Assembly: GCA_003247275.1 (NCBI GenBank)
Contig: QKAA01000028.1
Coordinates: 1 to 11,461 of the forward strand
Direction: 5' to 3'
DNA length: 11,461 nt
Source of the DNA: a bacterium
Lineage (GTDB): Bacteria; Patescibacteriota; Microgenomatia; UBA1400; RBG-16-45-19
Shown here: piece by piece, positions 1-6,171 of the stretch
Layout: each line of letters starts with the position of its first letter
Position numbering within the stretch: position 1 is the first letter of the stretch
Program-made: the position numbers and the translations under genes
The notes under the pieces: generated by a model
What the model was told of the DNA's origin: nothing
Databases searched by the model: none
What the model saw: the letters and a program-made list of their open reading frames with translations, nothing else

Positions 1-32
1 AAATATACTATTTTGGCAATATTTGTCTTATT

Positions 33-1289
33 TTAGGAAGCGAAACTTTCTTTGATCTGTTTTTGAGGGAGATGAATCTTTCTGGGAGTAATGATGAGGA
101 AAATTAAGCTGATTAAAGCTAGTAGCCAACCAATGGCTCCAAAGGCTTTTTGTTCACCAATAAGCGCGGCCAATCCGCCAGCAATAATTGGCCCGATGAC
201 AAACCCAAGGCTACTCATGGAATTGGTAAGTCCGACTAAGGTATTGGCATTATGACCTAAGCGCTCACAGTAATCTTCGATAGCTCCTTTTATTTCGGGA
301 ACAGTTATAGAGAAAAAGATGGCACCGATGCCAATGTGGATCATGAAGTTTTGAAAGTCTGATTGAAAGATTGAAGTTCCGAAAGAAATGCCAGCGAGTA
401 GTCCGGCGCTGTAAGCAGTTCTTTTTTTGCCGATGCGTTTACTGACTTTGATTCCAAGTGGAGCCACGATAAAGGCTGGAAGAAGATAAACTACATAAAA
501 GAAATCCGATAGTGCGCTGGTATTTCTTAAGGAATTAGCAAGAACTGCTCCAGCTGTCCAGAAAGTGGAGTCAACGATGGTTAAAAAAAGTAAAAATAGG
601 AGAACCGGAAATAACTTTTTTTCTAAGATCGCCCAAATTATTAAACCTTTTTTTAAGGAATGAGTTTGTTCAGGAGTTACGTAAGGATTTCTAATATGTT
701 TGCCGTAGATCAGTTTAAAAATAAGTATGCCAAAAATGGTAATCAACTGCATAAAAATGGCTGTATATAAAGGAATTTTTGCACCAATGGAAAGCAATGA
801 GAGGGCGAGTGTTGGTCCAATAATGTAAGCTAAACTGCTAAAGGCGTTCATAACTGCCCAACCAAAATCGTGCTGATCATGGGCCAGATAATGATGGATG
901 TAGTTTGATTTGGCGAAAAGAAGCAATTCATAGTAGATGCCCCAAATTCCCATGGAAAGGATAACGACGATGAGGCTTGTCTTCCCTAATAAGATTAATG
1001 GAAATACTGATGACAATATAATCCCGACTAAGCTATAGACATAAAAACTTTTCTCTTTCATGTTGTTGCTTAAAAGATAGTCGATAAAAAATCCTACAAC
1101 CGAAGATAAACTAAAAATTATGCCCATGTAAAACGAATTATGAACAATTGATTCAATAATATTCGGGGCCATGAAGGACATGGTCGAATCGCCTAATGAA
1201 TAAAAAAAGATGATGATAACAAAGAAAATGAAGCTTGATCTGATTAATGGCCGTTTGGCGGCATCACGATTCATGCCAAATGTATACAT
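33..1289 (-). CDS. MFS family membrane transporter
   Basis: The 418-residue product is hydrophobic throughout and shows about 12 predicted membrane segments (roughly residues 17-35, 50-70, 83-102, 105-125, 145-168, 172-195, 226-250, 262-282, 292-308, 312-332, 352-375, 383-402). A central basic and polar loop around 196-225 separates two six-helix halves, as in the major facilitator superfamily. The motif A region after TM2 is degenerate (GFFIDYLL, 67-74), but its counterpart in the second half (278-291, ending RIGKKRT) is recognisable. The substrate cannot be read from the sequence; drug or metabolite export is only a guess. The start at 1289 is taken because a -10-like TAGCAT lies 6 bases upstream; an in-frame ATG at 1274 (residue 6) is the alternative. 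Neither has a Shine-Dalgarno. It follows a phosphoribosyltransferase-like gene on the same strand after a 108-base gap that holds an unusual repeat array. Confidence 0.85.
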   Translation of the reverse strand: MYTFGMNRDAAKRPLIRSSFIFFVIIIFFYSLGDSTMSFMAPNIIESIVHNSFYMGIIFSLSSVVGFFIDYLLSNNMKEKSFYVYSLVGIILSSVFPLILLGKTSLIVVILSMGIWGIYYELLLFAKSNYIHHYLAHDQHDFGWAVMNAFSSLAYIIGPTLALSLLSIGAKIPLYTAIFMQLITIFGILIFKLIYGKHIRNPYVTPEQTHSLKKGLIIWAILEKKLFPVLLFLLFLTIVDSTFWTAGAVLANSLRNTSALSDFFYVVYLLPAFIVAPLGIKVSKRIGKKRTAYSAGLLAGISFGTSIFQSDFQNFMIHIGIGAIFFSITVPEIKGAIEDYCERLGHNANTLVGLTNSMSSLGFVIGPIIAGGLAALIGEQKAFGAIGWLLALISLIFLIITPRKIHLPQKQIKESFAS

Positions 1290-1295
1290 ATATTA

Positions 1296-1324
1296 ATGCT
1301 ATCTCAAAATGAGGATGTTGACAA
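1296..1324 (-). promoter_or_regulatory. Putative promoter of the MFS gene, leaderless type
   Basis: On the minus strand, TTGTCA (1319-1324) is followed after 17 bases by TAGCAT (1296-1301), which fits sigma70-type -35 and -10 boxes. The -10 ends 6 bases before the ATG at 1289, so transcription would start at or next to the start codon. No Shine-Dalgarno is present. This is a pattern match only. Confidence 0.4.
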
Positions 1325-1335
1325 AGACTGAACAA

Positions 1336-1377
1336 TTTACAGTACGAGGTTTACTGCTGTAAAAATTTTGCTGTAAT
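1336..1377. repeat. Four-half-site dyad array, candidate operator
   Basis: Four 7-bp half-sites stand in strict 7-bp register: TTTACAG (1336-1342), a 7-bp spacer, TTTACTG (1350-1356), immediately CTGTAAA (1357-1363), a 7-bp spacer, CTGTAAT (1371-1377). The left two are inverted copies of the right two, with the dyad axis between 1356 and 1357. The spacers are not symmetric, so the constraint seems to lie on the half-sites. Half-site pairs 1336/1357 and 1350/1371 are each 21 bp apart, about two helical turns. The array begins 11 bp upstream of the putative MFS -35 box and ends 20 bp from the stop codon of the preceding gene. A DNA-binding site for a regulator of the transporter is the simplest reading. 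No regulator gene lies in the window. Confidence 0.5.
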
Positions 1378-1397
1378 TAATCAACTTGGGAGATCGA

Positions 1398-2093
1398 CTA
1401 TCCCAAATCGAATTCTTGAAGTAATTGTGATTGGGAAATAATTTGGTCAACATTATTATATGCATGCTGTTTTAACTCTATGATCTCCCATTCTTCGTCA
1501 ATTTTTTCCCATGGAAATAAAATTTCTTGCTTGCTTTCGATGCCAAGTTTTTTACACTCTGATTCCGATAATTCTTTACAACAGTTCGTTAATTTTCCGT
1601 AAATTGAAACCTCCGCATCCTTAACTACATCTTGATAATTGTAATCCATATTGGATGCTGCATAGATAATACGAGATTGAGGAAACATTGCCTTTAAATC
1701 TTTGGCCGCATATTTAGCTTGATTCCCATAACAATGATTGCCCTCAACTAATAAAATTGTGGGGTTTACTTTGCGAATTGTCCCTTTATTAACAGACAAC
1801 AATCTTCTTAGTTCGCATTTACCGTTTTTAAAAAAGTATTTATATTGAACAGGTACGATCGTTGTTAGTACATCAAAAAGGTATGCCAAGTAAGTGGCGG
1901 GAATATTTCCGCCGCGAAGAATTGGCACAACAACATCTATGGTCAAGTGGTGAGTGGTAACATATTCTTTTACTTTTGTAAGTAGTGAGTCCAGTTCAGC
2001 TTGATATTCTACTATCGTCTGCACATGATAGTTGTTTTTATTGTATTTTTTTAGTGCTTCTTTCAGAGAATCTTGATTGTTCATTATCACCAC
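1398..2093 (-). CDS. Phosphoribosyltransferase-like protein with altered PRPP loop
   Basis: The 231-residue product resembles type I phosphoribosyltransferases: a Rossmann-like strand and loop VVVPILRGG (54-62), a later hydrophobic strand with the PRPP-loop position ILLVEGNHCYGNQ (113-125), and an FPWE segment (193-196) like that of purine phosphoribosyltransferases of the xanthine/hypoxanthine type. The usual acidic pair and Thr-Gly of the PRPP loop (DDxxxTG) are replaced by E117-G118 and Y122-G123, so catalysis is doubtful or the substrate differs. Five cysteines (93, 121, 171, 172, 180) are present. It lies 18 bases downstream of xseB and probably shares that transcript. The start is uncertain: ATG at 2093, GTG at 2090 and ATG at 2084 are in frame. 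A GGTGAT lies close to the last but too near to be a normal ribosome binding site. It may be a regulatory or salvage PRTase; the function is not known. Confidence 0.65.
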   Translation of the reverse strand: MVIMNNQDSLKEALKKYNKNNYHVQTIVEYQAELDSLLTKVKEYVTTHHLTIDVVVPILRGGNIPATYLAYLFDVLTTIVPVQYKYFFKNGKCELRRLLSVNKGTIRKVNPTILLVEGNHCYGNQAKYAAKDLKAMFPQSRIIYAASNMDYNYQDVVKDAEVSIYGKLTNCCKELSESECKKLGIESKQEILFPWEKIDEEWEIIELKQHAYNNVDQIISQSQLLQEFDLG

Positions 2094-2111
2094 ATTTTAT
2101 TTCGGTTTATG

Positions 2112-2369
2112 TTAAAAGTCTATGTCTTGGTCAACAACCTCTTCCTTGGAGATATTGACTTCATCGTCTTTTTTGACCTTAACGTTGATTTCTTCAATTT
2201 TATTGTCTAATTCAGTTAATTTCTTTTTAAGGAAAACTGATAATTCTGCAGCTCGTTTAAATTTAGGGATGGCTGCTTCTAAATCAAGTTCTTCCTGCTC
2301 AAATTCGCTGGTTAATTGTTTTAGCTCTTCATAGGCAGTCGCGAATGAGAGTGATTGTTTATTTGACAT
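2112..2369 (-). CDS. xseB: Exonuclease VII small subunit
   Basis: The 85-residue, highly charged helical protein matches the XseB pattern: FATAYEELKQL (9-19), then a turn and LDLEAAIPKFKRAAEL (28-43), then a third helix with KLTELDNKIEEI (50-61), forming the family's antiparallel coiled coil. Exonuclease VII cuts single-stranded DNA to acid-soluble oligonucleotides in the cytosol, and several XseB copies coat the helical arm of one XseA. The acidic tail after residue 65 is normal for the family. Its start overlaps the end of xseA by 11 bases in another frame, which indicates translational coupling and a balanced XseA:XseB supply. No Shine-Dalgarno lies before the ATG on the coding strand, consistent with coupling. 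Confidence 0.9.
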   Translation of the reverse strand: MSNKQSLSFATAYEELKQLTSEFEQEELDLEAAIPKFKRAAELSVFLKKKLTELDNKIEEINVKVKKDDEVNISKEEVVDQDIDF

Positions 2370-3534
2370 AGGAGGTTATCTTTCCTTTTGCTAATTGGGT
2401 AATGATTGTTTGATTTTTTTCAACCGCTTCTGCGGAATTAATTATTCTACCAGCAACAGAAGTGGTAATAGAGAATCCTCGTTTTAAAACATTCTGATAG
2501 TTAAGTGTGTCAACGAGATGAATGAGATTGGCGACATCTTGCTTGTAATACTGTTGTTTGTTTTTGATTATTTGGGTAATTTTATTAATTGAAGTGTCTA
2601 TTTGTTGATGATATTTATGACTATAGTTTTGAAATATGTTATTTGATCGGGCAATGACATGCTTTATGTTCGCTAGCTGCTGATGAATCGTTTGATAAAT
2701 GAGCTGTTGATAGGTGTCTATTTCTAAGGCAATTTCGTTTCTATCTCTCACAGCTAATTCTGCGGCATTTGAAGGGGTGGAGGCACGCACATCAGCAACA
2801 TAATCGGTTAATGACCAGTTGTCCTCATGTCCAATAGCTGAGACAGTCGGGACTTTGAGTGAGAAAAGGAGGCGGGTAATCGATTCATCGTTAAAGGCTT
2901 GGAGATCTTCTAAACTGCCGCCGCCGCGAGCCAGAATCACTAAATCAAACGATTCTGGATGGCTATTAATAAAACTTAGGGCACTTTTGATTGTGGGTAC
3001 GGCTTCTCTCCCCTGCACGTTTACCGGTAGTAGCTTAATGGTTAACCCACTCATACGAGCTGACAAAATTTTAATGAGGTCATAATAAGCAGACGAATCT
3101 TTGGCAGTAATTAGACCGATTTTAGTTGGCCACAAGGGTAATTGACGTTTTCTTTCGATAGCGAACAACCCTTCTGATTCAAGTTGACGCTTTAATTTTT
3201 CAAAAGCTAGTTGAAGAGCGCCTTCTCCTTGAGGAGTAATTGTGTTGGCAAAAAATCTGAATTTAGTTGTGCCCTTATAAACTCCTGCTGTTCCGGTGAT
3301 TCTCACCTTCATTCCAGGTTCTAGCTGGCGAAAATTATGAATTAGATGGCTCATGGAAAATATATCCATGGAAGATGAAGCATCTTTGACGGTACCAAAA
3401 ATGAGCCTGCCATTTTTAATATCTAGGCGACTTAATTCGCCCTCAACTGTAACTTCTCCTAAGAGAGCAAGATGATTACCGATAGCTTCGTTAAATTCAG
3501 AAACTTGAAAAATTGGGTTAAATGCGTCTACCAT
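2359..3534 (-). CDS. xseA: Exonuclease VII large subunit
   Basis: The 391-residue product has the XseA architecture. An N-terminal OB-fold covers about residues 8-105 (VEGELSRLDIKNGRLIFGTV). The catalytic core covers about 110-300 and contains IGLITAKDSSAYYDLIKIL, VQGREA, ARGGGSLEDLQAFNDE, AIGHEDNWSLTDYVADVRAS and TPSNAAELA, all diagnostic for the family. A helical, Gln-rich arm (about 265-355) binds XseB, and a C-terminal segment contains VLKRGFSITT. It is shorter than the E. coli protein (456 residues), mainly in the helical arm. In the GHE motif the usual following Thr-Asp is Asp-Asn. It degrades single-stranded DNA in both directions without metal and acts in mismatch repair and damage clearance. 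It is transcribed divergently from the plus-strand metalloprotease gene with only 37 bases between the start codons. A TAGAAT lies 6 bases before the ATG and no Shine-Dalgarno is present. Confidence 0.95.
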   Translation of the reverse strand: MVDAFNPIFQVSEFNEAIGNHLALLGEVTVEGELSRLDIKNGRLIFGTVKDASSSMDIFSMSHLIHNFRQLEPGMKVRITGTAGVYKGTTKFRFFANTITPQGEGALQLAFEKLKRQLESEGLFAIERKRQLPLWPTKIGLITAKDSSAYYDLIKILSARMSGLTIKLLPVNVQGREAVPTIKSALSFINSHPESFDLVILARGGGSLEDLQAFNDESITRLLFSLKVPTVSAIGHEDNWSLTDYVADVRASTPSNAAELAVRDRNEIALEIDTYQQLIYQTIHQQLANIKHVIARSNNIFQNYSHKYHQQIDTSINKITQIIKNKQQYYKQDVANLIHLVDTLNYQNVLKRGFSITTSVAGRIINSAEAVEKNQTIITQLAKGKITSYVK

Positions 3535-3571
3535 ATGGCTATTCTAACTCATGTAGTATGATGACTCGAAC
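3535..3571. promoter_or_regulatory. Compact divergent promoter region (xseA / ygjP-like)
   Basis: The 37 bases between two start codons hold a minus-strand -10-like TAGAAT (3541-3546, 6 bases before the xseA ATG) and a plus-strand -10-like TATGAT (3557-3562, 9 bases before the ATG at 3572). The -35 regions, if used, would lie inside the opposite gene's promoter or start, and none matches consensus well. Neither gene has a Shine-Dalgarno, so leaderless or nearly leaderless transcripts are likely. Confidence 0.4.
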
Positions 3572-4243
3572 ATGGATTACACATTAAAGCGAAATAATCG
3601 ATCACGCTCAATTAAAATAAGCCTTTCTCACGATGGACAGGTGGTTGTTTCAGCCCCACGATTTGTGCCAAAAAACATTATCGCTGCATTTGTTAATCGG
3701 CAGATTCCCTGGATCGAGCGACAACAACAAAAGCTTTCACTTAAAAAAATGGCCAACCCCACATTTAATTGGGACGATAAAATCATTAGCATTTATGGAA
3801 CGCTTTATTCAATTATTTTTGCTCCCGATCAAAGTGAGAAGGTCACGCTTTTGAAGGGAAACTGCATGGTTCATCCTGTTACTGGTAGCGAAAATGATGT
3901 GAGAAAAACACTGCTTTTATGGCTTAAGCGTGAAGCAGAAAACTATATTCTTAACCAGGTGCAGCGGAGTGCAAAGATAATGAATACTGACTTTGGTTCA
4001 GTTCGATTTGGCCAACAAAAAAGCCGATGGGGTAGCTGCACGGGTAAAAACGATTTGTCATTTAATTGGCGTCTGATTCATTTCCCTAAAGAGGTGATTG
4101 ATTACGTCATTGTCCATGAGTTAGCTCATACGAAACATCACAATCACTCAGCTTCGTTTTGGGAGTTGGTTGGAGCGTATTGTCCTCATTGGAAACAACA
4201 GCGAAATTTTTTGAAACGACAAGTGGTGTTATTGGAGAAGTAG
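3572..4243 (+). CDS. YgjP-like (DUF45) zinc metallopeptidase
   Basis: The 223-residue protein carries the DUF45/YgjP signature. The N-terminal region is beta-rich and contains RSRSIKISLS and VSAPRFVP. SRWGSC (151-156) and the strand LSFNWRLIHFP (162-172) precede the zinc site HELAH (182-186), with a third histidine at 192 in the NHSASFW segment and C-terminal CPHWKQQRNFLK. H182, H186 and H192 are the expected zinc ligands and E183 the catalytic base. No signal peptide or membrane segment is visible, so it should be cytosolic. Family members are putative SprT/WSS1-type proteases, sometimes linked to DNA-protein crosslink or restriction systems, but substrates are mostly unknown. Its sharing of a promoter region with exonuclease VII is suggestive of DNA repair, no more. 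The upstream ATGs at 3551 and 3558 are not usable (immediate stop; other frame), so 3572 is the start. It is the only plus-strand gene here. Confidence 0.9.
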   Translation: MDYTLKRNNRSRSIKISLSHDGQVVVSAPRFVPKNIIAAFVNRQIPWIERQQQKLSLKKMANPTFNWDDKIISIYGTLYSIIFAPDQSEKVTLLKGNCMVHPVTGSENDVRKTLLLWLKREAENYILNQVQRSAKIMNTDFGSVRFGQQKSRWGSCTGKNDLSFNWRLIHFPKEVIDYVIVHELAHTKHHNHSASFWELVGAYCPHWKQQRNFLKRQVVLLEK

Positions 4244-4244
4244 A

Positions 4245-5234
4245 TTATTTAGCGAAAATGGCCACATAGAAACCATCTTTGCCAGATAAGCAGGCGTGAG
4301 TGAAGTCGTTAGATAGTTGGGTTTCCCGATGTCCTTCAGTTGAAGTGTCCCAGCCCCACTCAATAACGTGAATGGGATCCTGTGCGGTGGGCCAGTAAGC
4401 TAAGTTTTCAGCGACTTGTTGTCTTTGGGTCATATCGAATAGTAAACCTGACTCAGCGTCTTTAGAAAATCCATCGTGAGCATCGAGCGGATATTTGTCA
4501 GGATTTGGATATGATGCGGGATCTAAGTGGCTGGCGAGCAACTCCAATTGATCGTTAACTCGTTTTCTGGCATATTCACAAAGTTTATCGTCTTGGGACA
4601 AGGTGGTACGCCCCTGACTTTGTCGATAAATCGACAGAGCGTTCCACAATTCTGCTTCGGTGAAATTTTTAATCGGAGTGGTTGAAATTGTTTTAGTGAG
4701 ACTTCTGGCACTTACTAAACTAATGGCAACTTCAGCTGAGGAAGTGGCGACGCACAGGTGAGTTAATTTGTCTGAGAGAAAATAGGCGCTCATTGAAGCG
4801 TCGGAGGTTATTTGGGAGGCAAACCATTCTAGATTAAGCGGTTGGCTAAACATAGAAAGCTGAACTGACTGACATTCGGGACAAAGAGCACTGATTTTAT
4901 CTTCTGAAAGCGTTTGATGATTGAGATAATTGCGAGCAAGGGCACAGGTTTTAATGCCTTCGGGCAAATTGGTGAGATTTTGCTGTTGGCGGACTTGATT
5001 AATTAATTGACTAATATCTTGCTCGGACGTTGGCGTAGGAAGTGGAACAACTGGGGTTTTGATGGTTGAAACGATTTGGTTTATGGCTTGCTTGGGATTG
5101 GTGAAAAATGATTGAAGATTTTGCGATTGAGGAGATAACATACTCTTCTCAATTAGTGATTGTTTTTTGGCATAGGTAAGGGCCGCGAAACACACACAGG
5201 CAAAGAAAATAATCCGAACTATTCGACGTTTCAT
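4245..5234 (-). CDS. Exported protein with tandem CAP (SCP/PR1-like) domains
   Basis: The 329-residue protein starts with a basic N-terminus and a hydrophobic stretch (5-21), either a signal peptide or an uncleaved membrane anchor. A disordered segment with PVVPLPTPT (61-69) follows. Residues 191-329 form a CAP/SCP domain: helix with LWNALSIYRQSQG, H253 (LDAHDGF), E276 (VAENLA), EWGW (292-295), H302 (TEGHRE) and the last strand GFYVAIFA. Residues 71-177 look like a worn second copy: C97 and C161 match C219 and C315, LSDKLTHLC matches LSNDFTHAC, and EW (136-137) matches EW (292-293), but the His/Glu residues are absent. Bacterial CAP proteins are usually cell-surface or secreted and their activity is seldom known. 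The gene is downstream of rpsI and convergent with the metalloprotease gene; the two stop codons are one base apart. No Shine-Dalgarno is present. Confidence 0.85.
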   Translation of the reverse strand: MKRRIVRIIFFACVCFAALTYAKKQSLIEKSMLSPQSQNLQSFFTNPKQAINQIVSTIKTPVVPLPTPTSEQDISQLINQVRQQQNLTNLPEGIKTCALARNYLNHQTLSEDKISALCPECQSVQLSMFSQPLNLEWFASQITSDASMSAYFLSDKLTHLCVATSSAEVAISLVSARSLTKTISTTPIKNFTEAELWNALSIYRQSQGRTTLSQDDKLCEYARKRVNDQLELLASHLDPASYPNPDKYPLDAHDGFSKDAESGLLFDMTQRQQVAENLAYWPTAQDPIHVIEWGWDTSTEGHRETQLSNDFTHACLSGKDGFYVAIFAK

Positions 5235-5243
5235 AGCACGACT

Positions 5244-5252
5244 ATTTTAGCA
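5244..5252 (-). promoter_or_regulatory. Extended -10 promoter of the CAP-protein gene
   Basis: On the minus strand the sequence TGCTAAAAT matches the extended -10 pattern TGnTAnnnT. It ends 9 bases before the ATG at 5234, which would give a leader of only about 2-3 bases. No clear -35 is visible, as expected for an extended -10. The site lies in the 62-base gap after rpsI and would give this gene its own transcript. Confidence 0.45.
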
Positions 5253-5274
5253 AAATACAATTTGTAGAAAAGGT

Positions 5275-5296
5275 AAAAAAGGCTTGAAGCTCTTGC
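5275..5296 (-). terminator. Weak terminator-like element after rpsI
   Basis: On the minus strand, a short stem (AAGC AAGA GCTT, partly within the rpsI stop codon, or GCT/AGC just after it) is followed by six T residues (5275-5280). The stem is only 3-4 bp, so this is at best a weak intrinsic terminator at the end of the ribosomal operon. The T run is the main support. Confidence 0.25.
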
Positions 5297-5722
5297 TTAA
5301 CGCTTTGGACTTTGTTTTTTGCGTCGAGCTTTGCCGCCAGTGCCAACTTTACGAGATTCTTTCATACGAGAGTCTCTAGTTAGTAAACCAGCTTTTTTAA
5401 GCAAAGAACGATAAGCGGTAGCGTCTAATGAGGCTAAAGCTCGTGATATACCGTGAACAACGGCGCCTAGTTGGGCGGTTTTTCCTGAACCTTCAACTTT
5501 AGCGGTGAAACTAAATTTACCACTGGTTTCGGTTACTTCAAAAGGCTTGAGATAGTTTTTCACGGCAACTTCACCAGGGAAGTACTGACCGATTGGCTTA
5601 TCGTTAACCATCATGTCGCCACTTTTTTTATAGAGTCTGACTCGAGCTACAGCGGTCTTTCTTCGACCAACAGCATAGATATAGTCAGTTTTTTTTGATT
5701 TATTTTTGGTGGTTTCTGCCAT
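5297..5722 (-). CDS. rpsI: 30S ribosomal protein S9
   Basis: The 141-residue product matches S9: YAVGRRKTAVARVRLY (16-31), the strand and loop GQYFP (45-49), VHGISRAL (89-96), LLKKAGLLTRDSRM (106-119) and a basic C-terminal tail. S9 sits in the head of the small subunit, and its tail reaches the P-site tRNA. The usual tail end QFSKR is here QSPKR: the final Lys-Arg is kept, but the aromatic-Ser-Lys arrangement is changed to Ser-Pro. The N-terminus carries a short basic leader (residues 2-13). The gene follows rplM by 12 bases, the standard L13-S9 pair, and closes the ribosomal block. No Shine-Dalgarno is visible, so translation is probably coupled to rplM. Confidence 0.97.
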   Translation of the reverse strand: MAETTKNKSKKTDYIYAVGRRKTAVARVRLYKKSGDMMVNDKPIGQYFPGEVAVKNYLKPFEVTETSGKFSFTAKVEGSGKTAQLGAVVHGISRALASLDATAYRSLLKKAGLLTRDSRMKESRKVGTGGKARRKKQSPKR

Positions 5723-5734
5723 ATTGGTTTACTT

Positions 5735-6169
5735 TTATGCTTTCTTTTGTGATTTATCGATTTGCTGTTGATAGGGTTGTTGATCATCAACAAAGACTTT
5801 AAGACGTTTCATTCTCTCGTCTCGAAGTTTGTTTTTGGGCAACATCCCTTTTACGGCATGAATGATAACTTTTCGAGGATCTTTTTCCATTAAATCTTCA
5901 AAATTAATTTCTTTAAATCCTCCTGGAATCATGGAGTGATGTTGATAGAGTTTGTTTTTTGCTTTAGTACCAGTGACAGCAACATCTTTGGCATTAATAC
6001 AGACGACATAATCTCCTGCATCGATATTGGGGGTATAGGTTGGCTTATATTTACCAATCAGTTTTACGGCAATATCAGTTGCAGCTCGACCGAGCACTTG
6101 TGATTTGAGATCGATTAAGTGCCACTCGCGATTGACTTCTTTGGCTTTTTGAACGGTTGATTTCATCAT
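5735..6169 (-). CDS. rplM: 50S ribosomal protein L13
   Basis: The 144-residue protein matches L13: REWHLIDLKSQVLGRAAT (14-31), KYKPTYTPNIDAGDYVVCIN (40-59), the Lys-rich segment with KLYQHHSMIPGGFKE (73-87), and VIIHAVKGMLPKNKLRDERM (101-120). L13 is an early assembly protein of the large subunit bound to 23S rRNA. The ATG at 6169 is chosen because a perfect GGAGGT (6178-6183) lies 8 bases upstream; the adjacent ATG at 6166 would have an 11-base spacer. That GGAGGT is also the last Gly-Gly codons of rplQ, and the two genes are only 2 bases apart, so translation should be coupled. Confidence 0.97.
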   Translation of the reverse strand: MMKSTVQKAKEVNREWHLIDLKSQVLGRAATDIAVKLIGKYKPTYTPNIDAGDYVVCINAKDVAVTGTKAKNKLYQHHSMIPGGFKEINFEDLMEKDPRKVIIHAVKGMLPKNKLRDERMKRLKVFVDDQQPYQQQIDKSQKKA

Positions 6170-6171
6170 AT

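Noticed and set aside
1318..1323. Perfect -35 consensus TTGACA on the plus strand
   Set aside because: No matching -10 at 16-18 bases and no plus-strand gene downstream. It overlaps the minus-strand TTGTCA box.
1386..1406. Inverted repeat TTGGGA / TCCCAA around the stop codon of the phosphoribosyltransferase-like gene
   Set aside because: Only 6 bp with a 9-base loop and no U tract on the coding strand; not a convincing terminator.
2370..2376. AGGAGGT next to the xseB start
   Set aside because: It is on the plus strand, while xseB is on the minus strand, so it cannot act as its ribosome binding site.
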